Source: Rhodoferax sp. U11-2br
GTDB lineage: Bacteria; Pseudomonadota; Gammaproteobacteria; Burkholderiales; Burkholderiaceae_C
Assembly: GCF_018619435.1 (NCBI RefSeq)
Contig: NZ_JAHFZF010000028.1
Location: 1 to 64,000, forward strand
Direction: 5' to 3'
Length of the DNA stretch: 64,000 nucleotides
Shown here: positions 15,959 through 24,772 of the stretch, piece by piece
Numbering within the stretch: the first letter of the stretch is position 1
How the letters are laid out: each line of letters opens with the position of its first letter
Notes under the pieces: model-generated
Seen by the model: only the letters and a program-made list of their open reading frames with translations
What the model was told of the DNA's origin: nothing
Database searches by the model: none
Translations under genes and position numbers: made by a program

Positions 15959-17202
15959 GTGGTTTTGGCCTGCAATTCGGCGCTCTGTACCACCTGGCTC
16001 AGGTTGTCCATCAGGTAGTGCAGCTTGGTCAGCGCCTGGCCCACGCGAGCAGCGGGGCGCGCCGGGTAGGCCAGGTGGCGGTGTTCGTCATCCAGCGCGG
16101 CGTGGTTCAGGCTGATGCCGTGGTAGGCCAGCTTGGTCGCCAGTTTGGTCTGGCGCGACCGCAGCAACTGCCGCGTTTGCTGGTAGGCGTGTTCGGCCAG
16201 ATGGCGGCGCTGGCTGTAGCTGAAGGTGTTGGCCAGGTACAGCTCGGGGTCGCGGTGGTTGGGCTCGATCAGCACGATGTCGGTGTTGGGGTAAGCCTGC
16301 TCATAACTCTTCAAACCCAGCAGCAGGCGCGAGTGGATGAGTGAGCGAAAGGTCTGGCTCAACACCGCAGGCAGGCCCCCATCGGCAATGTGGGGAATCG
16401 GCTCAGGGGCCGCCCAGGGGGTGGCTGACTCGTTGCTGCGCAAGGGGTCTGAGGCATCAAACGGCACCAGCGGGTTCAGGCACAACATCAGGTCCACACC
16501 TTCGTCCAGCGCGATGGAGGCGTGCATGGTCTTGGTCAGTGCACCATCGACAAAATGCTGGCCCTCAATCTCCACCGGCGGAAACAGCCCAGGCAGGGCC
16601 GCGCTGGCCTGCACTGCCTTGGAGATCGGGATGTGGTCCCAGCCCGTGCGGCCAAACGCGATGGCGCTGGTGCTGTCGAGGTGGGTGGCCACCAGCGTCA
16701 GGCGGTTTCTGAGCTGGCGAAAGTCGTTGCTGCGCCCGGGGCGCGAGAACAACTTGGTCAGCTCCACATCGATCTGCGCGTTGGAGAAGATACCGGTGGG
16801 CAGGCCCGGACTCAAGCGCTCCAGCGCACGCATGAGGGACTTGCGCCCCAGCGTGCCGTGCCAAATACCTTGGAGCATCAGCTCCGGCAACAACAGCGAG
16901 CGCGAGAAAAATTCGGAGAAAGCGGGTTTGAGCAGCCAAGCCGGATCGAACGCCTCAGTCTGGTGTTTTCGGTCTTCGATGAAGAGGCCAAACAATTGCA
17001 GCGGCGTTATGCCATTGGCCAACCCGGCAGCAATGAAGCCACCGGCCGACACCCCCACATAGTGCTGCAAGCGGTTGAAGTGTATGCCTCTGAGCGAGTC
17101 CTGCAAGGCGCACAGGGCACCAATTTCATAAATTGCCCCCAATGGCCCGCCACCCGCCAACGCCAAAGCTATCCTGGGCGATGGCGGAGTGGGCTTCTTC
17201 AT
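15952..17202 (-). CDS. Patatin-like phospholipase
   Basis: A 416-residue protein with the patatin oxyanion loop GGGPLGAIYEIGAL (about residues 17-30), the nucleophile elbow GVSAGG near 49-54, and the catalytic Asp in FVDGALT near 216-222, so the Ser-Asp dyad is complete. The C-terminal 170 residues form a family extension without signal peptide. Patatins hydrolyse lipid acyl ester bonds; intracellular members act on membrane or granule lipids. It is co-transcribed with the TetR regulator it overlaps and lies directly downstream of the phasin gene, so mobilisation or remodelling of granule-associated lipid is a reasonable inference. Confidence 0.9.
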   Translation of the reverse strand: MKKPTPPSPRIALALAGGGPLGAIYEIGALCALQDSLRGIHFNRLQHYVGVSAGGFIAAGLANGITPLQLFGLFIEDRKHQTEAFDPAWLLKPAFSEFFSRSLLLPELMLQGIWHGTLGRKSLMRALERLSPGLPTGIFSNAQIDVELTKLFSRPGRSNDFRQLRNRLTLVATHLDSTSAIAFGRTGWDHIPISKAVQASAALPGLFPPVEIEGQHFVDGALTKTMHASIALDEGVDLMLCLNPLVPFDASDPLRSNESATPWAAPEPIPHIADGGLPAVLSQTFRSLIHSRLLLGLKSYEQAYPNTDIVLIEPNHRDPELYLANTFSYSQRRHLAEHAYQQTRQLLRSRQTKLATKLAYHGISLNHAALDDEHRHLAYPARPAARVGQALTKLHYLMDNLSQVVQSAELQAKTTC

Positions 17203-17215
17203 GGGTCGTCAGTTT

Positions 17216-17227
17216 ACGACCGGTCGT
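17216..17227. promoter_or_regulatory. Candidate TetR operator upstream of patatin-TetR
   Basis: ACGACCGGTCGT is a perfect 12-bp palindrome ending 14 bases before the patatin start codon, in the short gap after the phasin stop. TetR-family operators often have this form. About sixteen perfect 12-bp palindromes are expected by chance in 64 kb, so location carries the argument. Confidence 0.5.
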
Positions 17228-17228
17228 G

Positions 17229-17855
17229 CTATTTTGAGTCAGGGTTTACCTGAGCAGCGGCGGCCTCTTTGGCCACAGGGGCGGTCGCTTTGCGTGGTGC
17301 GGCTTTTTTGGCAGCTGGTTTTGCCACCACTTTGACGGCCGGTGCGGCGGGTGCTTTGGCGGCTGGTTTGGCCGCAGCTTTGGCGGGGGCCTTGGGCGTG
17401 AGTTTTTGCACGCTGGCGTTGAGTGCGTCGATGCGGGCAATCAGCGCATTGATGTCTTTGGCGGAAGGCACACCCATCTTGTTGAGCACCTTGGCCACGC
17501 GGTCTTCAAAAATGCTTTCCAGCTTGTCCCACTGGCCTGAAGCTTTGCTCGAGATGTCGGTGGCCATGCTGGTCATCTTCTGGGTGGCTTCGTTGATCTT
17601 GTCCTCGGCAGCGGACTGGGTCTTGCGTTGGAAGTTCACGCCTTCTTTCACCAGGGCTTCAAACGCCTTGGTGCCTTCGGTCTGGGCTTTGGTGAACGCG
17701 CCCAGGCCGGCTTGCCAGATTTGTTGTGCCGAGTCCTTGACCGAGTTGCTCAACAGCTTGCCGGATTTTTTGGCTGTGGCCTTCTTGCCCGGAGCAGATT
17801 TTTTGGGCACGGCGGTTTTTTTGACGGGGGTGGTTTTGCTGAGTTTGGTGACCAT
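17229..17855 (-). CDS. Phasin family protein with histone-like Lys/Ala tail
   Basis: A 208-residue granule protein. The centre (SVKDSAQQIWQAGLGAFTKAQTEGTKAFEALVKEG to about residue 120) is the phasin domain of the PhaF/PhaI type, with a coiled-coil-like stretch after it. Both ends are basic: an N-terminal KKTAVPKKSAPGKKATAKK and a C-terminal Ala/Pro/Lys repeat region (about residues 152-205) similar to histone H1-like tails of PhaF, which bind DNA. It coats polyhydroxyalkanoate granules and may tether them to the nucleoid. It is divergent from the fatty acyl-CoA reductase gene. Confidence 0.92.
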   Translation of the reverse strand: MVTKLSKTTPVKKTAVPKKSAPGKKATAKKSGKLLSNSVKDSAQQIWQAGLGAFTKAQTEGTKAFEALVKEGVNFQRKTQSAAEDKINEATQKMTSMATDISSKASGQWDKLESIFEDRVAKVLNKMGVPSAKDINALIARIDALNASVQKLTPKAPAKAAAKPAAKAPAAPAVKVVAKPAAKKAAPRKATAPVAKEAAAAQVNPDSK

Positions 17856-18062
17856 ATGGTTCTCCAGTTAAAACAAAGAAAAAAGTGAAGAGGGTGCTTG
17901 GCTGTGTCCAGCTTGCATGGGCGCCACTGTAGGCCGCTATGACGCTAAGGTGTAGGTGACACTTCCTAATTTGAGCCACCCAAACCACCGGGGCTCGGGT
18001 TTACGTGGAAGCTAGACGGCGCGATTTCAGACCAGAATGACAAGCTAATTTTGGAGATGTGT

Positions 18063-20060
18063 ATGCGGTATTTTGTGACCGGGGCAACGGGGCTGATTGG
18101 CAAGCGGCTGGTGAAAAAACTGCTGCAGCGCAAGGGCTCGGTGGTGTACTTTTTGATCCGCCAGGCCAGTGCAGACAAGGTGGCTGGCTTGCGTGAATTT
18201 TGTGGTGTCAGCGCGGCGCGGTTGGTGCCGATGTGGGGCGACCTGACCGCCAAAAAACTGGGGCTGTCTGGTGCAGACATCCTGCAACTCAAAGGTCAGG
18301 TCAACCATGTGTTTCACCTGGCCGCTGTGTATGACCTGGGGGCCGATGCCGACAGCCAGGTTGCAGTGAACATTGACGGCACACGCAACGTGGTGGCGCT
18401 GGCCAAAGCCATCGACGCCAGGCACTTCCACCATGTGTCGTCGATTGCCGCGGCCGGGCTCTATGAGGGCATGTTCCGCGAAGACATGTTTGCCGAGGCC
18501 GAGAACTACGAGCACCCGTATTTCATGAGCAAACACGAGAGTGAAAAGATCGTGCGCCAGGAATGCAAAGTGCCTTGGTCGGTGTATCGCCCCGCGATGG
18601 TGGTGGGCGACAGCACCACCGGCGAGATGGACAAAATTGACGGGCCGTACTACTTCTTCAAACTGATCCAGCGCATGCGCCAGTTGTTGCCACCCTGGAT
18701 GCCAACCATTGGCCTGGAGGGTGGGCGCATCAACATCGTGCCGGTGGATTTTGTGGTGGACGCACTGGCCACCATCAGCCACCAGAAAGAGATCACCCAC
18801 AAGTGTTACCACCTGGTCGACCCGGTGGGGTACCGCGTGGGGGATGTGCTGGACATCTTCAGCAAAGCAGCACACGCGCCCAAGATGAGCCTGTTTGTCA
18901 ACGCCGCGCTGCTGGGGTTCATTCCCCGCAGCGTGACCAAAGGCCTGATGGCGCTGGCCCCGGTGCGCCGCGTGCGCAACGCCATCATGAGCGACCTGGG
19001 CCTGCCCGAGGACATGCTGAGCTTTGTCAACTACCCCACGCGTTTTGACTGCCGCGAAACACTGGCCGCGCTCAAAGGCACCGGGGTGGTGTGCCCCAAC
19101 CTCAAAGACTACGCCTGGCGTCTGTGGGACTACTGGGAACGGCATCTGGACCCGGAGCTGCACATGGACCACAGCCTGCGCGGCACCGTGGCCGGCAAGG
19201 TGGTGCTGGTGACCGGCGGCTCTTCAGGCATTGGATTGGCTGCAGCCCACAAATTTTCTGAAGCTGGCGCTATCACTTTGATATGTGGGCGTGATCAGGA
19301 CAAGCTGGATGCTGCGTGTGCCGAGGCCCGTGGCAGGGGTTACACCTTTGTTGCCTACGCGGTGGACATTGCTGACCAGATGGCCTGCGAGGCCTTTGTC
19401 CAGCAGGTGACCCATGACCACGGCGGTGTCGATTTCCTGATCAACAACGCCGGGCGCTCCATCCGCCGAGCCATCGAGTCCAGTTACGACCGCTTTCACG
19501 ACTACGAGCGCACCATGCAGCTCAACTACTTCGGCAGCTTGCGCGTCACCACCGGGTTTTTGCCTGGCATGGTGGCCAAGCACAAGGGCCATGTGGTCAA
19601 CATCAGCAGCATCGGTGTGTTGACCAATGCCCCGCGTTTTTCTGCCTATGTGGCCAGCAAGGCCGCCCTAGACGCATGGACACGCTGTGCCAGCAGCGAG
19701 TTTGCCGACCAGGGGGTGACCTTCACCACCATCAACATGCCACTGGTGCGCACACCGATGATTGCCCCTACCGGCATCTACAACAATGTGCCGACGCTGG
19801 CCCCCGAAGAGGCCGCCGACATGATCGCCCAGGCCTGCATCTTCAAACCAGTGCGTGTGGCGACCCGGATGGGCATCTTTGGCCAGGTGTTGCACGCGCT
19901 GGTGCCGCGTGTGGCGCAGATTGTGATGAACACCACGTTCCGGATGTTTCCGGACTCCAGCGCCGCCAAAGGGGCCAAGCCGGGTGACAAGCTCCCCAAG
20001 CCAAAATTGTCTGCTGAGGCGGTGGCGCTGCAACAGATGATGCAGGGCATCCATTTTTGA
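18063..20060 (+). CDS. Two-domain SDR fatty acyl-CoA reductase
   Basis: A 665-residue fusion of two short-chain dehydrogenase domains. The N-terminal extended SDR has GATGLIG (residues 7-13), a FHHVSSIAAAGLYEG active-site strand and YFMSKHESEK (YxxxK). The C-terminal classical SDR begins near residue 378 with VTGGSSGIG, then NNAGRS, and YVASKAALD (YxxxK). Architecture and many segments (REDMF, GEMDK.DGPYYFFK, EGGR.NIVPVDFVVDAL, SYAPVIWDYWER-like LWDYWERHLDP) agree, from memory, with the Marinobacter fatty acyl-CoA reductase that makes fatty alcohol from acyl-CoA. The start is ATG 18063. With the nearby WS/DGAT it would provide the alcohol for wax esters. Confidence 0.87.
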   Translation: MRYFVTGATGLIGKRLVKKLLQRKGSVVYFLIRQASADKVAGLREFCGVSAARLVPMWGDLTAKKLGLSGADILQLKGQVNHVFHLAAVYDLGADADSQVAVNIDGTRNVVALAKAIDARHFHHVSSIAAAGLYEGMFREDMFAEAENYEHPYFMSKHESEKIVRQECKVPWSVYRPAMVVGDSTTGEMDKIDGPYYFFKLIQRMRQLLPPWMPTIGLEGGRINIVPVDFVVDALATISHQKEITHKCYHLVDPVGYRVGDVLDIFSKAAHAPKMSLFVNAALLGFIPRSVTKGLMALAPVRRVRNAIMSDLGLPEDMLSFVNYPTRFDCRETLAALKGTGVVCPNLKDYAWRLWDYWERHLDPELHMDHSLRGTVAGKVVLVTGGSSGIGLAAAHKFSEAGAITLICGRDQDKLDAACAEARGRGYTFVAYAVDIADQMACEAFVQQVTHDHGGVDFLINNAGRSIRRAIESSYDRFHDYERTMQLNYFGSLRVTTGFLPGMVAKHKGHVVNISSIGVLTNAPRFSAYVASKAALDAWTRCASSEFADQGVTFTTINMPLVRTPMIAPTGIYNNVPTLAPEEAADMIAQACIFKPVRVATRMGIFGQVLHALVPRVAQIVMNTTFRMFPDSSAAKGAKPGDKLPKPKLSAEAVALQQMMQGIHF

Positions 20061-20111
20061 GTGTGGTTGGGTAGCGTCTTTTATACTCCTGCCCCTAAGT
20101 GGAGGAAAAAG

Positions 20112-20981
20112 ATGAATGTTGAACCGGAAGAGTCCGAGGTCAGCTTGCTGGACTTGTTGCTTGTTGTTGCGCAAAACATCAAGCTGTTGGTTCTCGGGCC
20201 GATTGTGGTTGGTTTGCTGGCACTGGGGGTTTCCTATGCCTTGCCTCAGAGCTTTGTAAGTCAGGCCATCTTGGCTCTGCCAATTCCACTCCAAACCCAA
20301 ACCCAAACAGCAACGCAGGCTGCGGCCATGATGGTGTCTCCTCTGGTGCTTGACCCCATCATCGCAACTTACAAAATTGGTGAAGGTAAACCTATTCAGG
20401 TTGCGCGGGATGCGCTTGCCAAGCAGATCAAGGCGGTCGTTGGCAAAGATGGGTTGTTGCGGTTGGATGTGACTGATACCTCTGCAACACAGGCGCAAGC
20501 GTTGGCCAATGCTGTCATCGACGGTTGGCTCAGCAGCACAGTACCAGGCAAGCAAGAGCGTGAAGACCTTGAGACGCGTTTAGAGTTTGCCCAAAACGGC
20601 CTGAAATCGGTCACCGCACTGTTAGACCGTCTGGCTGTTGACGGTGCTGTCAGCTTGGGTAAGCCGCTCACACGCGGCGAAGCAGGCACAGGTCTGGTGG
20701 CGGTGGGTGAGTTGCAGTCCCACTATTTGGCCGATGTGCTTGCCATCCCGCGTACCTTGCAAGGGCTGTCGCGCGATGTGGTCAAGCAACCGCCGACGTT
20801 GCCCACGGAGCCTGTCTCCAACAAAAAGAGCCTGATTGCCGTGCTGGCGGCGTTGGGTTCAGGCTTTGTTTTGCTGCTTTTTGTCTTTATGCGGCAAGCC
20901 TGGGTAAATGCTGCGGCAGACCCTGAGGCGGCCTTGAAGCAAAGCCAGCTTAGACGGGCTTTGGGTTTTAAAAGTAAGTAA
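20112..20981 (+). CDS. wzz: Wzz-type polysaccharide chain-length determinant
   Basis: A 289-residue inner-membrane protein with the Wzz layout: short cytoplasmic N-terminus, first membrane span near residues 24-44 (IKLLVLGPIVVGLLALGVSYAL), a mostly helical periplasmic domain, and a second span near 239-258 (SLIAVLAALGSGFVLLLFVFM) preceded by P-rich TLPTEPVSNKKS. It sets the modal length of Wzy-made O-antigen. ATG 20112 has GGAGG six bases upstream; the in-frame extension to 20061 is not needed. It opens the O-antigen locus, seven bases before fcl. Confidence 0.85.
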   Translation: MNVEPEESEVSLLDLLLVVAQNIKLLVLGPIVVGLLALGVSYALPQSFVSQAILALPIPLQTQTQTATQAAAMMVSPLVLDPIIATYKIGEGKPIQVARDALAKQIKAVVGKDGLLRLDVTDTSATQAQALANAVIDGWLSSTVPGKQEREDLETRLEFAQNGLKSVTALLDRLAVDGAVSLGKPLTRGEAGTGLVAVGELQSHYLADVLAIPRTLQGLSRDVVKQPPTLPTEPVSNKKSLIAVLAALGSGFVLLLFVFMRQAWVNAAADPEAALKQSQLRRALGFKSK

Positions 20982-20987
20982 TTCAAT

Positions 20988-21968
20988 ATGCGCGATACCG
21001 CAACCAGAATTTATGTAGCAGGCCACCGCGGCATGGTGGGTTCTGCCATCGTGCGCCGATTGTTGGCAGGTGGCTGTGCGCCCGAAGACATCGTCACCCG
21101 CACCCACGCCGAGCTGGATTTGACCCATCAGGCCGCCGTTCAAGCCTTCTTTGCATCAGAGCAACCCACCCAGGTCTATCTGGCGGCGGCCAAAGTCGGC
21201 GGCATCCATGCCAACAACACTTATCCGGCCGATTTCATCTACCAGAACCTGATGGTGCAGGCCAACGTGATCGATGCCGCATTCAAGAACGGCGTCAAGC
21301 AACTGCTGTTTTTGGGCAGCAGCTGCATTTACCCACGCAAGGCCCCCCAGCCCATGCGTGAAGACGCGTTGCTCACTGGCCAGCTGGAGCCCACCAACGA
21401 GCCCTACGCCATCGCCAAGATTGCTGGCATCAAACTCTGCGAAAGTTACAACCGTCAGTATGGTGCCAGCCATGGCGTCGACTACCGAAGTGTCATGCCA
21501 ACCAATCTGTATGGCCCAGGCGACAACTACCACCCCACCAACAGCCACGTCATTCCGGCGCTGATTCGCCGTTTTCATGAGGCCAAGGTGTCTGGTGCAC
21601 CCTCCGTTGCTATCTGGGGCAGCGGCACCCCCAAACGCGAATTTCTGTATGTGGACGATATGGCTGCAGCCAGTGTGTTTGTCATGAACCTGCCTAAAGA
21701 CGTGTATGAGCAGCACACCAGCCCCATGCAAAGTCACATCAACGTGGGTTATGGCAGCGACATCACCATCGCAGCGGTGGCGCAGACGATCGCTCAAGTC
21801 GTGGGTTACGTCGGAAATATCACCTATGACCCCAACCAACCTGACGGCGCACCGCGCAAATGGATGGACAGCAGTCGCCTCAACGCGCTGGGTTGGCAAG
21901 CCAAGATGGACCTGGAACAGGGCCTGACATCTGCCTATCAGGACTTCAAGCATCAAATTGGTCTCTAG
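20988..21968 (+). CDS. fcl: GDP-L-fucose synthase
   Basis: A 326-residue extended SDR with the nucleotide loop [11 protein letters not shown] (residues 10-20), the SSCIYP strand near residue 106, and [10 protein letters not shown] containing the YxxxK pair. [13 protein letters not shown] and the C-terminal [14 protein letters not shown] are hallmarks of GDP-fucose synthase. It epimerises and reduces GDP-4-keto-6-deoxy-D-mannose to GDP-L-fucose with NADPH. Normal length. It lies just before gmd, which makes its substrate. Half of a palindromic repeat (CTAGCCCTTG) follows its stop codon. Confidence 0.96.
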   Translation: MRDTATRIYVAGHRGMVGSAIVRRLLAGGCAPEDIVTRTHAELDLTHQAAVQAFFASEQPTQVYLAAAKVGGIHANNTYPADFIYQNLMVQANVIDAAFKNGVKQLLFLGSSCIYPRKAPQPMREDALLTGQLEPTNEPYAIAKIAGIKLCESYNRQYGASHGVDYRSVMPTNLYGPGDNYHPTNSHVIPALIRRFHEAKVSGAPSVAIWGSGTPKREFLYVDDMAAASVFVMNLPKDVYEQHTSPMQSHINVGYGSDITIAAVAQTIAQVVGYVGNITYDPNQPDGAPRKWMDSSRLNALGWQAKMDLEQGLTSAYQDFKHQIGL

Positions 21969-22018
21969 CCCTTGTTTGTCGAGTGCAGTGAGATATACAT
22001 TTAATAGCATTTACACCC

Positions 22019-23134
22019 ATGACACATCAAAAAACCGCACTCATTACCGGCATCACTGGTCAAGATGGCAGCTACCTAGCTGAATTTCTGCTTGAAAAAG
22101 GCTACATCGTGCACGGTATCAAACGCCGGGCCAGTTCCTTTAACACCCAGCGGGTTGACCGCATCTACCAAGACCCGCACATCGACAACGCCAACTTCAA
22201 ATTACATTACGGTGACCTGACCGACACCAGCAACTTGGTGCGCATCGTGCAGGAAACCCAGCCCGATGAGATCTACAACCTGGGCGCCCAAAGCCATGTA
22301 GCGGTCAGTTTCGAGAGCCCCGAATACACCGCCGACGTTGATGGCATGGGCACCCTGCGTATCCTCGAGGCCATCCGTATCCTGGGCCTAGAGAAGAAAA
22401 CCCGTTTCTACCAGGCCAGTACCAGCGAACTTTATGGCCTGGTGCAGGAAACCCCGCAAAAGGAAACCACCCCGTTCTACCCGCGCAGCCCCTATGCGGT
22501 GGCCAAGCTCTATGCCTATTGGATCACGGTGAACTACCGCGAGGCCTATGGCATGTATGCCTGCAACGGCATCTTGTTCAACCATGAGAGCCCACGGCGT
22601 GGCGAAACCTTTGTCACCCGCAAGATCACCCGTGGCCTGGCCAACATCAGCCAGGGGCTGGAAGACTGTATGTACATGGGCAACATCGACGCCCTGCGCG
22701 ACTGGGGACACGCCAAAGACTACGTGCGCATGCAGTGGCTGATGTTGCAGCAGGATCAGCCTGAGGACTTTGTCATTGCCACCGGGGTGCAGTTCAGTGT
22801 GCGGCAGTTCATTGAGTGGACAGCCTCTGAGCTAGGCATGCCGATCCGTTGGGAAGGTGCCGGTGTAGGTGAAGTGGGGTATGCGCGCCTGCCTGGTGCG
22901 ACCCAAGACGCCGCTATTGTTCGCATTGACCCGCGTTATTTTCGTCCGACTGAAGTGGAAACCTTGTTGGGGGATCCAACCAAGGCGAAACTCAAACTGG
23001 GATGGGTGCCAGAAATCAACGTCCAAGATATGTGCCGGGAAATGGTTGCCAACGACTTAGCAAATGCTAAGCAGCATGCTCTACTCAAGCAACATGGGTA
23101 CAACGTCAACGTTAGTGCAGAACACTTGAATTGA
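22019..23134 (+). CDS. gmd: GDP-mannose 4,6-dehydratase
   Basis: A 371-residue enzyme with the Gmd start [51 protein letters not shown] and the active-site [10 protein letters not shown], ending with the C-terminal [16 protein letters not shown] motif. It converts GDP-D-mannose to GDP-4-keto-6-deoxy-D-mannose using bound NADP. In this locus the product can feed both Fcl (GDP-fucose) and the perosamine-synthase-like aminotransferase at 32140. Genes for making GDP-mannose itself are not in the window. Confidence 0.97.
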   Translation: MTHQKTALITGITGQDGSYLAEFLLEKGYIVHGIKRRASSFNTQRVDRIYQDPHIDNANFKLHYGDLTDTSNLVRIVQETQPDEIYNLGAQSHVAVSFESPEYTADVDGMGTLRILEAIRILGLEKKTRFYQASTSELYGLVQETPQKETTPFYPRSPYAVAKLYAYWITVNYREAYGMYACNGILFNHESPRRGETFVTRKITRGLANISQGLEDCMYMGNIDALRDWGHAKDYVRMQWLMLQQDQPEDFVIATGVQFSVRQFIEWTASELGMPIRWEGAGVGEVGYARLPGATQDAAIVRIDPRYFRPTEVETLLGDPTKAKLKLGWVPEINVQDMCREMVANDLANAKQHALLKQHGYNVNVSAEHLN

Positions 23135-23209
23135 ACCACTATTCATTTGTGGTTCTCGATGCCCTCTACATCTTCAATAAGTGTTGATTCCCCAAAGAAA
23201 GAGATTTTT

Positions 23210-24277
23210 ATGCGCGTACTCAATTTTGCCTTGGTTGGTTGTGGCCGAATCGCCAAGCGACACTCCGAACTTCTGGGGCTCAGTCAGATAGGCCGTGCCA
23301 AGCTGGTGGCCGTGTGCGACTTAGTGCCCGAAAAGGCTCAAAAGATTGCTGATGAGTTCTCTGTCCCTCAGTTCGCAGATATGCACGAGATGATGCGATC
23401 CGTGAACATTGACGTGGTTGTTGTCTTGACTGAAAGTGGTAAGCACGCAGAACATGTGGTTGCGCTAGCCCCCTACGGTAAGCATATCGTTGTTGAAAAG
23501 CCCATGGCGCTCACACTTGATGATGCTGATGCCATGATTCGCGCGTGCGACAGATTCGGAGCAAAGTTGTTTGTTGTTAAGCAGAATCGTTTTAATGTTC
23601 CTGTGCTCAAGTTGCGCCAGGCACTAGAGGACGGGCGCTTTGGCAAGCTGGTGCTTGGCACGGTTCGTGTTCGCTGGTGTCGCAAGCAAGCCTACTATGA
23701 TCAAGATACATGGCGTGGAACCTGGGCGCTTGATGGCGGCGTGCTGGCAAACCAAGCCAGCCATCATGTCGACTTGCTTGAGTGGATGATGGGTGAGGTT
23801 GAGAGTGTGTTTGCGATGAGCACAACTGCACTTGCTAACATTGAAGCCGAAGACACCGCTGTTGTAACGCTTCGCTTTAGGAATGGGGCACTTGGGGTTA
23901 TCGAGGCAACGACCGCTACGAGACCGACTGATCTGGAAGGTTCACTTTCCATCTTGGGTGAGGGCGGCACTGTTGAAGTAGGCGGATTCGCGGTCAATAA
24001 AATGAAGGTCTGGAACTTCGCCGAGCCGAACAGTGATGATGACAAAGTCATGGTGAACTATTCCGTCAACCCGCCAAATGTCTATGGCTTTGGTCACCAA
24101 GCTTATTACGAACACGTGGTGGATTGCATTCTGAATGACTCCCCGCAACTCGTTGACGGTCTCGTAGGCCGCAAGAGTCTTGAGTTGATCAGCGCGATCT
24201 ACGAATCTGTGGAGACCGGCCGCGAGGTTCCATTGCGTTTCCGGGCGAAAAATTGTCGCCTCGGAGAAAAACTGTGA
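23210..24277 (+). CDS. Gfo/Idh/MocA oxidoreductase, WlbA/WbpB-like sugar C3 dehydrogenase
   Basis: A 355-residue NAD(P)-dependent oxidoreductase. The Rossmann loop ALVGCGRIAKRH is at residues 6-17, the EKPM motif near 97-100, and the catalytic-region lysine/histidine block GGVLANQASHHVDLLEWMMG near 177-196. The stretch RVRWCRKQAYYDQDTWRGTW strongly resembles WlbA/WbpB, which oxidise C3 of UDP-GlcNAc-uronate. The ATG at 23210 follows an AAGAAAGAGA ribosome site; upstream ATGs lack one. With the acetyltransferase and aminotransferase next to it, it forms a 3-keto, 3-amino, N-acetyl sugar module. The UDP-GlcNAc 6-dehydrogenase of that route is absent from the window. Confidence 0.85.
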   Translation: MRVLNFALVGCGRIAKRHSELLGLSQIGRAKLVAVCDLVPEKAQKIADEFSVPQFADMHEMMRSVNIDVVVVLTESGKHAEHVVALAPYGKHIVVEKPMALTLDDADAMIRACDRFGAKLFVVKQNRFNVPVLKLRQALEDGRFGKLVLGTVRVRWCRKQAYYDQDTWRGTWALDGGVLANQASHHVDLLEWMMGEVESVFAMSTTALANIEAEDTAVVTLRFRNGALGVIEATTATRPTDLEGSLSILGEGGTVEVGGFAVNKMKVWNFAEPNSDDDKVMVNYSVNPPNVYGFGHQAYYEHVVDCILNDSPQLVDGLVGRKSLELISAIYESVETGREVPLRFRAKNCRLGEKL

Positions 24278-24771
24278 CTGAGCCACGGTTGAAAGAGGTC
24301 GCCGTCGTCGATGTCACCTTTGGAAACAATGTAACCGTCGTGCAGCCAGCTAACCTTTACGGTTGTGCCATCGGGGATGACGTATTCGTGGGTCCTTTCA
24401 CCGAGATCCAGAAGGGCGTGGAGATAGGCGCACGCACCAAGATTCAATCGCACTCGTTCATCTGTGAGCTCGTGGAAATCGGCGAAGACTGTTTCATCGG
24501 CCATGGTGTCATGTTTACAAACGATACTTTTTCCATTGGCGGGCCAGCTAGGGGCAACAAAAGCCTCTGGCGTGCGACGCGTATTGGCAATCGAGTCTCT
24601 ATCGGGTCCAACGTAACATTGTTGCCAGTGCAGATTTGTGACGATGTGGTTATCGGAGCCGGTGCGGTCGTCACACGTGACATTCTTATTTCTGGAACCT
24701 ATGTGGGCAATCCCGCACGTCTTTTGAGATCGAACGGTTCTATGGCAACTGAGTTGGATCAGCGTGGCTGA
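24274..24771 (+). CDS. Left-handed beta-helix N-acetyltransferase, WlbB/WbpD-like
   Basis: A 165-residue hexapeptide-repeat protein (repeats such as NLYGCAIGDDVFVGPFTEI, VEIGARTKIQSH, LVEIGEDCFIGHGV, TRIGNRVSIGSNVTLLP, DVVIGAGAVVTRD). The end GTYVGNPARLLR is typical of sugar O/N-acetyltransferases. WlbB/WbpD acetylate the 3-amino group of UDP-2-acetamido-3-amino-glucuronate, and placement directly after the WlbA-like gene supports that assignment. The start is GTG 24274, which overlaps the upstream TGA (GTGA) and follows GGAG by seven bases. Confidence 0.85.
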   Translation: MTEPRLKEVAVVDVTFGNNVTVVQPANLYGCAIGDDVFVGPFTEIQKGVEIGARTKIQSHSFICELVEIGEDCFIGHGVMFTNDTFSIGGPARGNKSLWRATRIGNRVSIGSNVTLLPVQICDDVVIGAGAVVTRDILISGTYVGNPARLLRSNGSMATELDQRG

Positions 24772-24772
24772 C

